24,369 nucleotides of DNA from JBHAEC01 sp041855385 (GCA_041855385.1 JBHAEC010000020.1:1-24369); one strand, 5' to 3'; positions 1-7,539 are shown, numbered from the stretch's first letter. A program made the numbers and translations. The notes: generated by a model from the letters alone, not told the origin.

Positions 1-60
1 CATGATGTGAAGTTATTGTGTGAGACACTTCATATCGAAATTCCAAATGAGTATAGATAA
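1..60 (+). CDS. C-terminal end of an unidentified upstream gene (partial)
   Basis: Frame 1 is open from the left edge to a TAA at 58-60 and encodes nineteen residues ending in IEIPNEYR; the other two plus-strand frames stop within the first ten bases. This is consistent with the tail of a gene whose body lies outside the window. The fragment is too short to assign a family. The next gene starts 334 bases later behind its own promoter, so it is probably a separate transcription unit. Confidence 0.45.
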   Translation, partial: HDVKLLCETLHIEIPNEYR

Positions 61-77
61 CTGCAAATAACAGTTTG

Positions 78-101
78 TAGGGGAGTTCTGATACTCCCCT
101 A
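78..101. other. Hairpin downstream of the partial gene
   Basis: A perfect 9-bp inverted repeat (TAGGGGAGT / ACTCCCCTA, arms 78-86 and 93-101) with a six-base loop lies 17 bases after the stop codon. No run of T follows on either strand, so it is not a standard intrinsic terminator. It could be a 3'-end stabilising hairpin or half of a weak terminator. Confidence 0.4.
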
Positions 102-187
102 TAAAAATGGCTATTTATCAACTGTTTGTTGTGACATAGCCTTACGAAAAAAGACAGAGAGAACATAAACTTTAATTTATAAAGAGT

Positions 188-226
188 AAAACCCGAGAAT
201 TTTGCATACATTCTCGGGTTTTATTG
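188..226 (+). terminator. Rho-independent terminator upstream of nrdD
   Basis: A perfect 13-bp stem (AAAACCCGAGAAT at 188-200, ATTCTCGGGTTTT at 210-222) with a nine-base loop is followed by TTTTATTG. The flanking A run would also serve the minus strand. It separates the upstream gene from the nrdD promoter. The region 61-263 otherwise shows only the hairpin at 78-101. Confidence 0.75.
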
Positions 227-232
227 TTGAAA

Positions 233-248
233 AAACTATATATTGTTG
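233..248. promoter_or_regulatory. NrdR-box-like operator 1
   Basis: The core CTATATATTG fits the NrdR consensus CwAtATaTwG at every position. It lies about 30 bases upstream of the -35 element of the nrdD promoter. NrdR is the ATP/dATP-sensing repressor of ribonucleotide reductase genes, usually bound at two boxes, and a second box lies at 275-290. Confidence 0.65.
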
Positions 249-263
249 TAATGGTGTAAAATA

Positions 264-293
264 TTGACTTTTTAGTACAAGATATTGTATACT
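264..293 (+). promoter_or_regulatory. Sigma-70-type promoter of nrdDG
   Basis: The -35 TTGACT (264-269) is separated by 18 bases from the -10 TATACT (288-293). Transcription would begin near 300, giving a leader of about 95 bases. NrdR-like box 2 lies in the spacer and touches the -10, so repressor binding would directly block RNA polymerase. Confidence 0.7.
275..290. promoter_or_regulatory. NrdR-box-like operator 2
   Basis: The core CAAGATATTG matches the NrdR consensus CwAtATaTwG except at one base. Its start is 42 bp from that of box 1, about four helical turns, so both face the same side of the DNA. It overlaps the promoter spacer and the first bases of the -10. Confidence 0.6.
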
Positions 294-394
294 CATAGTC
301 ACGAAAGAAAACATTTTATTCTTCCGTTATATGGTGATGAGGCAAGTGTCTCGTCAGTTCTTTAGATATACTGTTTATTTTGGAGGAGTTAGGT

Positions 395-2545
395 ATGTTG
401 CAGGTTATTAAGAGGGATGGCAAGGTTGTGCCATTTGATAAGGACAAGATCACCATAGCTATTGAAAAAGCCATGAACAGCAGTAGCGGCGTTTACGAAG
501 AGGGATTGGCAGAGAAAATTGCTACGGAAATTGAAGATTTTGCTATTAAGCTTCATAAGGATATGACTATCTATGCTATTGAAGATCAGGTATATTACAA
601 ACTGCTGGAATATAACAACCCCGCTACGGCCCGTGCCTATGAAAATTATAAGGCCGTGCAGGCCTTTAAGCGTCGTGAGAACACAACGGATAATGACGTA
701 TTTGGTCTACTGGATCGCAGTAATATTGCCGTACTGGATGAAAACTCCAATAAAGATGCGGCGATTGTATCCACACAACGCGATTTGATTGCCGGAGAGG
801 TGAGCAAGGACATTGCACGCCGAAAATTAATTCCTGCGGATATTGTACAGGCCCATGATAGTGGAGCCATTCACTTCCATGATATGGATTATATTATCCA
901 ACCGATGTTTAACTGCTGCCTCATCAACCTTGAAGATATGTTGATGAATGGCACTATCATCAATGGCAAAAAAATCGATACGCCAAAGTCTTTCCAAGTG
1001 GCGTGTACCGTTACAACGCAGATTATTGCTCAGGTTGCTTCCGGACAATACGGAGGTCAGAGTATTAACGGTATAGACCGCATTTTGGCTCCTTTTGTTC
1101 GCAAGTCCTATGATAAGATTCTCGCTGCCGTTTTAGAAGAACAGGTAGATGTGTACGGCATGGAGCCGAACATGGAAAAGGCTAAAGAAATTGCCTGGAA
1201 GAGAACTCGCAAAGAGGTTAAGGATGGTATTCAGACAATTCAGTACCAAATTAACACGCTTATGACCACTAACGGACAAGCTCCATTTGTAACGCTGTTT
1301 ATGCATTTCCATCCGGATTATGAATACGCAAAGGAAGCGGCTTTGATTGATGAGGAAATTTTATCTCAGCGAATTCAAGGCGTGAAAAATGAGGCAAATG
1401 TATATATTACTCCGGCGTTTCCAAAACTGATTTATGTGCTGGATGAGCATAATGTGCATCCGGACAGCCCTTACTACTACTTGACGGAGCTGGCTGCACA
1501 GTGTACGGCAAAGCGTATGTACCCTGACTATATTTCGGCGAAAAAAATGCGAGAAAACTATGAGGGGAATGTGTATAGTCCAATGGGGTGCCGTGCATTC
1601 CTGTCTCCTTGGAAGAACGAAAAAGGGGACTATGTGTTTGACGGGCGCTTTAATATGGGCGTGGTAAGTTTAAACCTTCCGCAAATCGGCATTTTGGCAC
1701 AGGGTAGTGAAGAGAAGTTTTTTGCTATTTTGGATAAAAGACTGGAACTGGTGGAAAAGGCACTTCTTATTCGCTATAACTTGCTAAAAAATGTTACATC
1801 CGACGTTTCGCCGATTCATTGGCAACATGGTGCTATTGCACGTCTTCAAAAGGGAGAGTCCATCGCTAAATTCCTAACCGGCGGTTATGCGACCATTTCT
1901 ATGGGATATATAGGTGTTTACGAGGCGACTAAGCTTATAACCGGAGAATCCAATACAGGAGAGAAGGGGCGCTTGTTTGCCATGAAACTAATGGATCGCT
2001 TAAATGCAGCGGTAAAAGAATGGAAAGAAAAGCATAATATGGGATTTGCTTTATATGGTACTCCTGCGGAGAGCTTGACGAACCGATTCTCTTCTATTGA
2101 CCGTGCTCGCTTCGGCGAAATCGAAGACATTACGGATAAGGGCTATTATACAAATAGTTACCATGTAAATGTACGTGAGGAAATAACAGTATTCGACAAA
2201 TTCGATTTTGAATCGGAGTTTCAAAAAAAATCTACCGGTGGATGTATTTCTTATGCGGAAATTCCCAATATGAGCAACAATATCCCCGCTGTATTAGCTA
2301 TGATTCGTTATATTTACGATCATATATCCTATGCGGAATTCAATACCAAGTCCGACTATTGTCACCAATGCGGATTTGATGGAGAGATTGTGGTTAACGA
2401 CAATACGGATTGGGAATGCCCTCGTTGCCATAATACAGACAGAGACCGCTTGACGGTTATTCGCCGTACTTGCGGATATTTGGGAGAAAACTTCTGGAAT
2501 GAAGGACGAACCAAGGAAATAAAAGACAGAGTCATGCATATTTAA
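395..2545 (+). CDS. nrdD: Anaerobic (class III) ribonucleoside-triphosphate reductase, catalytic subunit
   Basis: This 716-residue glycyl-radical enzyme reduces ribonucleoside triphosphates to deoxyribonucleotides without oxygen. An N-terminal ATP-cone (about residues 1-95, beginning MLQVIKRDGKVVPFDKDKI) is the allosteric nucleotide sensor. The barrel carries the active-site cysteine in FNCCLINLEDM (C174/C175) and the second cysteine in MGCRAF (C399), the two-cysteine arrangement of formate-using enzymes. Near the C-terminus a zinc site (C656, C659, C675, C678) precedes the radical loop RRTCGYLG, with G694 as the radical glycine. The ATG at 395 is chosen because GGAGG (382-386) lies eight bases upstream; an in-frame TTG at 380 would put that site inside the gene. 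Full length for the family. Cotranscribed with nrdG and probably under NrdR control. Confidence 0.97.
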   Translation: MLQVIKRDGKVVPFDKDKITIAIEKAMNSSSGVYEEGLAEKIATEIEDFAIKLHKDMTIYAIEDQVYYKLLEYNNPATARAYENYKAVQAFKRRENTTDNDVFGLLDRSNIAVLDENSNKDAAIVSTQRDLIAGEVSKDIARRKLIPADIVQAHDSGAIHFHDMDYIIQPMFNCCLINLEDMLMNGTIINGKKIDTPKSFQVACTVTTQIIAQVASGQYGGQSINGIDRILAPFVRKSYDKILAAVLEEQVDVYGMEPNMEKAKEIAWKRTRKEVKDGIQTIQYQINTLMTTNGQAPFVTLFMHFHPDYEYAKEAALIDEEILSQRIQGVKNEANVYITPAFPKLIYVLDEHNVHPDSPYYYLTELAAQCTAKRMYPDYISAKKMRENYEGNVYSPMGCRAFLSPWKNEKGDYVFDGRFNMGVVSLNLPQIGILAQGSEEKFFAILDKRLELVEKALLIRYNLLKNVTSDVSPIHWQHGAIARLQKGESIAKFLTGGYATISMGYIGVYEATKLITGESNTGEKGRLFAMKLMDRLNAAVKEWKEKHNMGFALYGTPAESLTNRFSSIDRARFGEIEDITDKGYYTNSYHVNVREEITVFDKFDFESEFQKKSTGGCISYAEIPNMSNNIPAVLAMIRYIYDHISYAEFNTKSDYCHQCGFDGEIVVNDNTDWECPRCHNTDRDRLTVIRRTCGYLGENFWNEGRTKEIKDRVMHI

Positions 2546-2560
2546 GGTCGTGATGAAATA

Positions 2561-3058
2561 GTGAATTACGGACAAATTCGAAAATTTGATATCGCTAATG
2601 GGGAAGGTATCCGCACATCTATCTTTGTAACAGGTTGTACGCATGGTTGTTATAACTGTTTTAATGAGGAATATCAGAATCCCTGTGCCGGCAAAGAATG
2701 GACAGACAAAGAAACCGAAGAAGTAGTATCCTATGTTTCTTTACCAATGGTGTCGGGATTGACACTTTTGGGGGGAGAGCCCATGCAAAATGTGGAGGGG
2801 CTGTTGCCGGTGGTAAGAGCGGTAAAAGAGGCCGTGCCGAACAAGGATATATGGGTATATTCCGGATACACGTATGAACAGATTTTGTCTGATGAGACGA
2901 GATATTCACTCCTTAAAGAATGTGATATCCTCGTAGACGGTCTTTTTATCGATGCCCTGAAGGATCCGTCTCTTCGATTTAGAGGATCTTCCAATCAGCG
3001 GATAATAGATATCAAGAAAAGTTTGGAAGATGGAGAGGTTGTTCTGGCCATGACCTAA
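2561..3058 (+). CDS. nrdG: Anaerobic ribonucleotide reductase activating protein (radical SAM)
   Basis: NrdG (165 residues) uses S-adenosylmethionine and a [4Fe-4S] cluster to generate the glycyl radical on NrdD. The cluster motif CTHGCYNC (C26, C30, C33; CX3CX2C) is the activase form of the radical SAM signature. It is preceded by the family N-terminus NYGQIRKFDIANGEGIRTS and followed by LTLLGGEP, a SAM-contacting segment. The start is GTG at 2561, fifteen bases after the nrdD stop, with a modest AAGGT upstream; no in-frame ATG fits. The C-terminal SNQRIIDIKKSL matches the family end. It depends on nrdD in both function and transcription. Confidence 0.95.
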   Translation: MNYGQIRKFDIANGEGIRTSIFVTGCTHGCYNCFNEEYQNPCAGKEWTDKETEEVVSYVSLPMVSGLTLLGGEPMQNVEGLLPVVRAVKEAVPNKDIWVYSGYTYEQILSDETRYSLLKECDILVDGLFIDALKDPSLRFRGSSNQRIIDIKKSLEDGEVVLAMT

Positions 3059-3079
3059 GAGGATAAAATATGATATACT
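3050..3079 (+). promoter_or_regulatory. Possible promoter for the sirtuin gene
   Basis: TATACT (3074-3079) is preceded by ATGACC (3050-3055) at 18 bases. The -35 is a weak match and overlaps the end of nrdG. If it is used, the transcript would start near 3086 and run straight into the hairpin at 3105-3139. Confidence 0.35.
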
Positions 3080-3104
3080 TAAGGTGGAACTTGGTATAAA
3101 TGAT

Positions 3105-3143
3105 GCCCTGCCTATCCTTTTATACGAAGGAGGCAGGGCTTTT
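3105..3143 (+). terminator. Rho-independent terminator after nrdDG, or leader attenuator of the sirtuin gene
   Basis: A 9-bp stem (GCCCTGCCT at 3105-3113, AGGCAGGGC at 3131-3139) is extended, after a two-base bulge, by CCTT/AAGG, and is followed by TTTTATTG. It most simply ends the nrdDG transcript. A promoter-like sequence lies before it and the sirtuin ribosome-binding site follows 20 bases later, so it could also act within the sirtuin leader. Confidence 0.7.
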
Positions 3144-3170
3144 ATTGTTGAGGTATCTGGAGGTGCTCTT

Positions 3171-3947
3171 ATGTATGAACGATTGATTGATATGATTAAG
3201 GAGAGCAATAATATCGTCTTTTTTGGTGGTGCCGGTGTATCTACTGAAAGCGGAATTCCCGATTTCCGATCTAAGGATGGAATTTTCCATACGCAGACAA
3301 AATACGGTTGCTCTCCTGAAACCGTGGTGAGCCATTCTTTTTATGTTTCCCATCCGGAAGAATTCTATGAATTTTACGACACCCGTATGGTAGTGCGTGA
3401 TGTAGAGCCTAATGTAACGCATAAGGTATTGGCTAAGTTGGAAGATTTAGGAAAAGTAAAGGCTGTGGTGACTCAAAATATAGATGGGCTTCATCAATTG
3501 GCGGGGAGCAAAAATGTATTTGAACTTCATGGCAGTATTCGAAACTACACCTGTGTCAAATGTAAATCGGGTTATGATTTAGACTATGTAGTGGATCCCG
3601 TTAATCGTAGACCTCCATCTCATATACCTTATTGTACATGTGGGGGGATTTTAAAACCTGATGTGGTCCTCTATGAGGAACCCTTGGATGATGCGGTTGT
3701 TACCGGAGCTCTTGAGGCGATAAAAAAGGCAGATATGCTCATTATCGGAGGAACATCTCTCATTGTTTACCCCGCTGCAGGACTGGTTAATTATTTTGAC
3801 GGAAAGCATCTTGTTGTTATTAATCGTGATGAGACGCAGCAGGATCGACGGGCTGATTTAGTTATTCACGATAGTTTAGGTAATGTGTTCCGAGAAGTAG
3901 ATGAGGCTTTTTCGGAAAACAACAATAAAAGAGGCAAACTCTTATAG
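3171..3947 (+). CDS. cobB: Sir2-family NAD-dependent protein deacylase (sirtuin)
   Basis: This cytoplasmic enzyme of 258 residues should remove acyl groups from lysines using NAD. Visible motifs are the Rossmann NAD loop GAGVSTESGIPDFR (about residues 20-33), TQNIDGLH (101-108), the catalytic histidine in ELHGS (H120), a zinc ribbon (C128, C131, C155, C157) and GGTSLIVYPAAGLV near the C-terminus. Length is normal for a bacterial sirtuin. The ATG at 3171 is chosen because GGAGG (3159-3163) lies seven bases upstream; the frame stays open farther upstream but would run through the terminator hairpin. The symbol is by family resemblance; orthology to a particular sirtuin is not established. It converges on the gene at 4041-4592. 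Confidence 0.9.
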   Translation: MYERLIDMIKESNNIVFFGGAGVSTESGIPDFRSKDGIFHTQTKYGCSPETVVSHSFYVSHPEEFYEFYDTRMVVRDVEPNVTHKVLAKLEDLGKVKAVVTQNIDGLHQLAGSKNVFELHGSIRNYTCVKCKSGYDLDYVVDPVNRRPPSHIPYCTCGGILKPDVVLYEEPLDDAVVTGALEAIKKADMLIIGGTSLIVYPAAGLVNYFDGKHLVVINRDETQQDRRADLVIHDSLGNVFREVDEAFSENNNKRGKLL

Positions 3948-3959
3948 TTTCCAAAAAAT

Positions 3960-3997
3960 AAGGAGCAACAGATTGAAAGCTCAATCTGTTGCTCCTT
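3960..3997. terminator. Bidirectional terminator between convergent genes
   Basis: A perfect 17-bp stem (arms 3960-3976 and 3981-3997, beginning AAGGAGCAACAGATTGA) with an AAGC loop is followed by a T-rich stretch on the plus strand and, read on the minus strand, by TTTTTTGG. It ends both the sirtuin transcript and the minus-strand transcript from 4041-5629. Confidence 0.85.
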
Positions 3998-4040
3998 TAT
4001 TTTACCTGATTAATAATATGGGCTAAGATTGGAGAAAAGC

Positions 4041-4592
4041 TTACACAATCTTATTTCCCGGCTTATATACTTCCCCGCCGGGGTTGGGAAGAAAGCCGTA
4101 ATAATCAGTCCATAAGGTTTTGTATTTCAAGGCTTGGTTATGAATCTTGTCAATAGCATCAATGTTTTCCCGAATTACTTTGGCCGGTAGACCCGCTACC
4201 AAAGAGTTTGGAGGGATTACGGTGTTTTCAAGCACCAAAGCACCTGCGGCGATAATTGAACCGCGCCCGATGTGGCAACCGCTTAATACGATAGCCCCCA
4301 TGCCGATAAGGACATGATCTTCAATAGTAGATGCATGAATAATGGCCCCGTGTCCGACGGTAACAAAATCTCCAATAATGCAGGGTGTGGAATCTTCTAC
4401 GTGAAGGACGGAGTTATCTTGTACATTGGAGTAGCGACCCACCTCGATGCGGTTTACATCTCCGCGAGCGGCACAATTTTGCCAAAGGCTGGCGAACTCT
4501 TTAAGGGTAACAGCACCGGTAAGTTGTACTCCTGGTGCTACATAACTTTTAGGATCAAGTGTTGGATATACGCCTTTATATGGTAACATCAT
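4041..4592 (-). CDS. Gamma-carbonic-anhydrase-like left-handed beta-helix protein
   Basis: This 183-residue protein has the hexapeptide-repeat fold of the YrdA/CaiE/PaaY and gamma-carbonic anhydrase group. Repeats run from about residue 18 to 135, followed by a C-terminal helix. The metal ligands of the family are present: H64 in VLHVED, and H81 and H86 in GHGAIIHA. R43, D45, Q58 and D59 match conserved structural residues of gamma-class anhydrases. It probably forms a zinc- or iron-binding trimer; carbonic anhydrase activity is a family inference, since many members lack proven activity. Two adjacent start codons exist (4592 and 4589); GAGG lies about eight bases before the first. It is 71 bases downstream of the FabK-like gene on the same strand and may share its transcript. 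Confidence 0.88.
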   Translation of the reverse strand: MMLPYKGVYPTLDPKSYVAPGVQLTGAVTLKEFASLWQNCAARGDVNRIEVGRYSNVQDNSVLHVEDSTPCIIGDFVTVGHGAIIHASTIEDHVLIGMGAIVLSGCHIGRGSIIAAGALVLENTVIPPNSLVAGLPAKVIRENIDAIDKIHNQALKYKTLWTDYYGFLPNPGGEVYKPGNKIV

Positions 4593-4663
4593 GTAATTAA
4601 CCTCGATAAAAGAAAATTAAGAATAAAAAATAAATAACAGGATAAGGAAATGTTAAGATGAGT

Positions 4664-5629
4664 CTATTCGTGACCGCTCTTCTGTGTTGCTTGGCAGAAG
4701 CGTTGTCCTTTTTGCAAAGCCCCAACAGCTTCCGCTATTACGCTGTCTACAATCGCTTTTGCCGGTTCTACCTTGGTGAGGCGATTGAGCCCTTGTCCAA
4801 CCTGAACCATGCCGTTTACTATGTCGCCATCAACGGCAGCTTTGCGATTTGTTCCGATGGCAAGTGACGTTAATTCTGCTTGTGGGGTGCAGCTGAACTC
4901 TTTTTCCAAGAACATGGTGGTGAATTCATTTTTTAGGCCTCTTACGCCATGGCCGGAGGTGTATCCGGTTACAACAGAGTCCGTATCCGTTGCTTTAATG
5001 ATAGCTTCTTTGCAATTGTCGTGCATTTGGCATTCTTCTGCCAATATGAACCTGGATCCCATCTGTACTCCATCTGCGCCCATAACTAAAGCCGCAGCAA
5101 GCCCGCGACCGTCCACGATGCCACCGGCCACCAACACGGGAATAGAGATTTCCGGAAGAACATTTTCCATGAGAGCCATGGTAGTTAAGGTCCCGATATG
5201 ACCGCCTGCTTCCTGTCCTTCCACTACGATGGCATCGGCGCCTGCCGCTTCTAAACGTTTGGCCAGCTTTACACTAGGAACTAGAGGGATGACTTTAACG
5301 CCTGCGGCATGAAGTTTCTCTATGTATGGGACAGGATTCCCGGCACCCAAAGTTACGAAATCCACTTTTTCCTCGCAGGCGATTTGTACGACCTCTTCTT
5401 TATTGTCTGCCATGAGCATAATATTAATTCCAAAAGGTTTATTGGTTAATTCCCGGGCTTTCTTTATTTCTTCCCGTACCCATTCGGATGTACGGCCACC
5501 GCAGGCAATAACTCCGGTTCCGCCCGCATTGGCAACGGCTGCCACCAACTTGTGCTCGGAAACCCAGGCCATAGCGCCCTGCATAATGGGATACTGGATG
5601 CCTAATAACTCGGTAAATCTGGTTCTCAT
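4664..5629 (-). CDS. FabK-type FMN-dependent enoyl-ACP reductase / NMO-family flavoprotein (copy outside the fab operon)
   Basis: This 321-residue TIM-barrel flavoprotein closely resembles the operon FabK at 13719-14660. Shared segments include LLGIQYPIMQGAMAW at the N-terminus, TNKPFGINIMLM, TLGAGNP, EGQEAGGHIG with the conserved histidine H144, and AGGIVDGRGLAAAL with GADGVQMGSRF for FMN phosphate binding. It probably reduces trans-2-enoyl-ACP in the last step of fatty-acid elongation, but nitronate monooxygenase-like activity cannot be excluded. The ATG at 5629 is chosen because GAGGTGG (5639-5645 on the plus-strand map) lies nine bases upstream; an in-frame ATG at 5659 has no such site. 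No FapR-like box is visible upstream, so its regulation may differ from the main operon. Confidence 0.88.
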   Translation of the reverse strand: MRTRFTELLGIQYPIMQGAMAWVSEHKLVAAVANAGGTGVIACGGRTSEWVREEIKKARELTNKPFGINIMLMADNKEEVVQIACEEKVDFVTLGAGNPVPYIEKLHAAGVKVIPLVPSVKLAKRLEAAGADAIVVEGQEAGGHIGTLTTMALMENVLPEISIPVLVAGGIVDGRGLAAALVMGADGVQMGSRFILAEECQMHDNCKEAIIKATDTDSVVTGYTSGHGVRGLKNEFTTMFLEKEFSCTPQAELTSLAIGTNRKAAVDGDIVNGMVQVGQGLNRLTKVEPAKAIVDSVIAEAVGALQKGQRFCQATQKSGHE

Positions 5630-5685
5630 ATACACATTCCACCTCTTATTTCTACACAAAAATGAGAATATTTCTTTACATCCTT

Positions 5686-5694
5686 ATTATAGCA
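5686..5694 (-). promoter_or_regulatory. Extended -10 promoter for the minus-strand FabK-like gene
   Basis: Read on the minus strand this is TGCTATAAT, an extended -10 (TGnTATAAT). The -35 region at the right spacing is only AT-rich. The start would lie about 50 bases before the ATG at 5629. Confidence 0.5.
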
Positions 5695-5833
5695 TTATGC
5701 GAATAAAAAAATAAAGAAATTCGATATGGTTTTTCAGGATAAATGGTATGTAAAAGAGGTATTTTTTTATAGGAAGGGAGAATCCGTTAGGGAAAGAGGA
5801 AAAGGGGATATGGGTATAGAAATAGTTTCCGAG

Positions 5834-5856
5834 GAATCAAAGTAAAGAATTGATTC
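5834..5856. promoter_or_regulatory. Inverted repeat upstream of lemA
   Basis: GAATCAA (5834-5840) and TTGATTC (5850-5856) form a perfect 7-bp inverted repeat with a nine-base spacer. An overlapping AAGAAT-TG-ATTCTT repeat spans 5845-5858. It lies 43 bases before the lemA start and could be an operator or a leader hairpin. I see no convincing lemA promoter nearby. Confidence 0.3.
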
Positions 5857-5899
5857 TTGTGGACAAAATGTTTTGGATGGTAGAGAAAGGAAGAACATA

Positions 5900-6454
5900 A
5901 TGAACAAAATTTGGATTGCTGTTATTGGTGTCATAGCTCTTATTGGGGTGGCTTTAATATCCGGGTATAATTCACTGGTGGGATTAGATGAAGGAGTTAC
6001 AGGGAAGTGGGCACAGGTAGAAACGCAGCTGCAGAGAAGAAACGATTTGATCCCTAATCTGGTAAATACCGTAAAAGGATACGCGGGACATGAAGAAAAA
6101 GTGTTCAAAGATGTTTCCGATGCACGGGCTAAGTTGGGCGGAGCAAAGAGTATGCAGGATGTTTCTCAAGCAGATGCCGAACTAAGTGACGCATTGAGCC
6201 GGCTACTTGTTGTAGTAGAAAATTATCCGGCCCTTAAAGCGGACGCAAATTTTAGGGCTTTACAGGATGAGCTGGCAGGAACGGAAAATCGAATTGCTGT
6301 AGCGCGTAAAGATTACAATGATAATGTGCAAGTATTCAATGCAAAAATCAGAAGTTTTCCAACTAGTATATATGCAAGTTTGTTTGGGTTTGATAAGAGA
6401 GATTACTTCAAATCGGAAGAAAGTGCCAAAACAGCTCCTAAAGTTGCTTTTTAG
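5900..6454 (+). CDS. lemA: LemA family protein
   Basis: This 184-residue protein has one N-terminal membrane helix (about residues 4-21, IWIAVIGVIALIGVALIS) followed by a helical-bundle domain. The signature of the family, RRNDLIPNLVNTVKGYAGHE, is intact, as is the conserved C-terminal part around ENRIAVARKDYNDNVQVFN. The role of LemA is poorly defined; it anchors in the membrane with a short N-terminus outside. The ATG at 5900 is used because AAAGGAAG lies about seven bases upstream; an in-frame TTG at 5873 lacks a site. The next gene encodes a TPM-domain protein, the usual genomic partner of lemA, which supports a joint envelope function. Confidence 0.95.
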   Translation: MNKIWIAVIGVIALIGVALISGYNSLVGLDEGVTGKWAQVETQLQRRNDLIPNLVNTVKGYAGHEEKVFKDVSDARAKLGGAKSMQDVSQADAELSDALSRLLVVVENYPALKADANFRALQDELAGTENRIAVARKDYNDNVQVFNAKIRSFPTSIYASLFGFDKRDYFKSEESAKTAPKVAF

Positions 6455-6563
6455 CGATTTCTTTTTCCTGAACCGGAACTCGGCTACTTTGGCAAGAAGG
6501 GGGATCACTCCTATTTATCCGGTAAAATGAGTGGTTACCTGTTGCTATATGAGGAGTAGGTAT

Positions 6564-7352
6564 ATGCAGATAAATAATAAAAAAATGTGGATAAGGGCAA
6601 CTTTCATGGTGGTAATTCTTTTTGCCCTTTTTTCTACGGTTGGTATTTTTGCGTATCCCTCTGCACCAACGCGGGGGTACGTAGTAGACATGACAAATAC
6701 TCTTTCCCCGCTGGCAATAGAAAAAATAAACAGTTTAGGTGCCGAGCTGGAACGTAAGTCAGGGGCTGAAATTGCCGTTTTACTGATTCCGAGCATAGAA
6801 GGCCGCAATATAGAGGAGTATGGCTTGGAAGTATTGCGGGGATGGGGGATCGGAGATAGAGAGAAAAATAACGGCGTGTTGCTATTGATGGTAAAAGATG
6901 ATCGAAAAGTAAGATTAGAGGTCGGATATGGGCTAGAAGGTGCCATCAATGATGCAAAAGCGGGAGAAATACTGGATAAGTATGCTGTTTCATATTTTAA
7001 GGGAGGGCAATACGAGGAAGGCATTCTTAATACATATGGTGCTGTAGCCGATATAGTAGCGGAAGAATACAAAGTTACTTTAGAAAATCCGTCTATTGTT
7101 CCGAAGGAAACTTCGACTTCCGGAGAGGATAATTATTGGACCGATTTTACGGTGTTTGTGGGAGTCGTCATTTTAATTGTTTTGGACATGGTGTTTTTCA
7201 AGGGGCGAATTACTTTCTTCTTGCTTGGATTAATGTCAAGAGGGGGTTCTTCGAGAAATGGTGATAATTCTCGAGGCGGATTTGGCGGTGGATCCGGAGG
7301 CGGATTTGGTGGCGGTTCCGGTGGTGGGGGCGGAGCCAGTCGGGGCTGGTAG
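6564..7352 (+). CDS. TPM-domain (YgcG-like) membrane protein with glycine-rich tail
   Basis: The protein of 262 residues has an N-terminal signal or anchor helix (about residues 8-30, ending near IFAYPSAP), a TPM domain (about 35-165) with the family motifs VVDMTNTLSP, GIGDREKNNGVLLLM and RKVRLEVGYGLEGAI, a second membrane helix (about 192-215) and a C-terminal tail made almost only of glycine, serine and phenylalanine ending ASRGW. Such tails are typical of this family. The TPM domain probably sits outside the cytoplasmic membrane; its molecular function is not settled, although relatives act in photosystem repair and metal binding. The start at 6564 follows GAGGAG (6551-6556) by seven bases; GTG 6531 and ATG 6549 in the same frame have worse sites. 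It lies 109 bases after lemA. Confidence 0.9.
   Translation: MQINNKKMWIRATFMVVILFALFSTVGIFAYPSAPTRGYVVDMTNTLSPLAIEKINSLGAELERKSGAEIAVLLIPSIEGRNIEEYGLEVLRGWGIGDREKNNGVLLLMVKDDRKVRLEVGYGLEGAINDAKAGEILDKYAVSYFKGGQYEEGILNTYGAVADIVAEEYKVTLENPSIVPKETSTSGEDNYWTDFTVFVGVVILIVLDMVFFKGRITFFLLGLMSRGGSSRNGDNSRGGFGGGSGGGFGGGSGGGGGASRGW
7275..7322 (+). repeat. Two-copy 24-bp tandem repeat coding for the glycine-rich tail
   Basis: Units 7275-7298 and 7299-7322 both encode GGFGGGSG and differ at only a few third positions and one serine-adjacent codon. A third, degenerate glycine run follows to the stop. Slippage here would change tail length without breaking the frame. Confidence 0.75.
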
Positions 7353-7539
7353 CCGGAACAGAGTGAAGCTATAAGTCGGTGTAAAAATAAAGAGCCCTAT
7401 TTGATGAGGCTGAAAAAGAATCTTAGGCACAAAATAGAGGAGCCTCTTTTGTACAGATAGGGTAATAATGAGAATTAAAAGAAGAGATATATACTCCGGT
7501 AGACGGCTAAGTAATGGCTCTTAAAGGGAAAAGAAAGGA

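Noticed and set aside
5630..5899. FapR-like operator sought upstream of the second FabK-like gene
   Set aside because: No sequence resembling ACCTAGTA or a TTAGTAC palindrome is present.
6545..7072. A 175-codon minus-strand frame opposite the TPM-domain gene
   Set aside because: No ribosome-binding site and shadow-like composition; the plus-strand gene has signal peptide and domain motifs.
7406..7450. Possible terminator GAGGCT (7406-7411) / AGCCTC (7441-7446) followed by TTTTGT after the TPM-domain gene
   Set aside because: Only six pairs around a 29-base loop; too weak to call, although a terminator is expected somewhere here.
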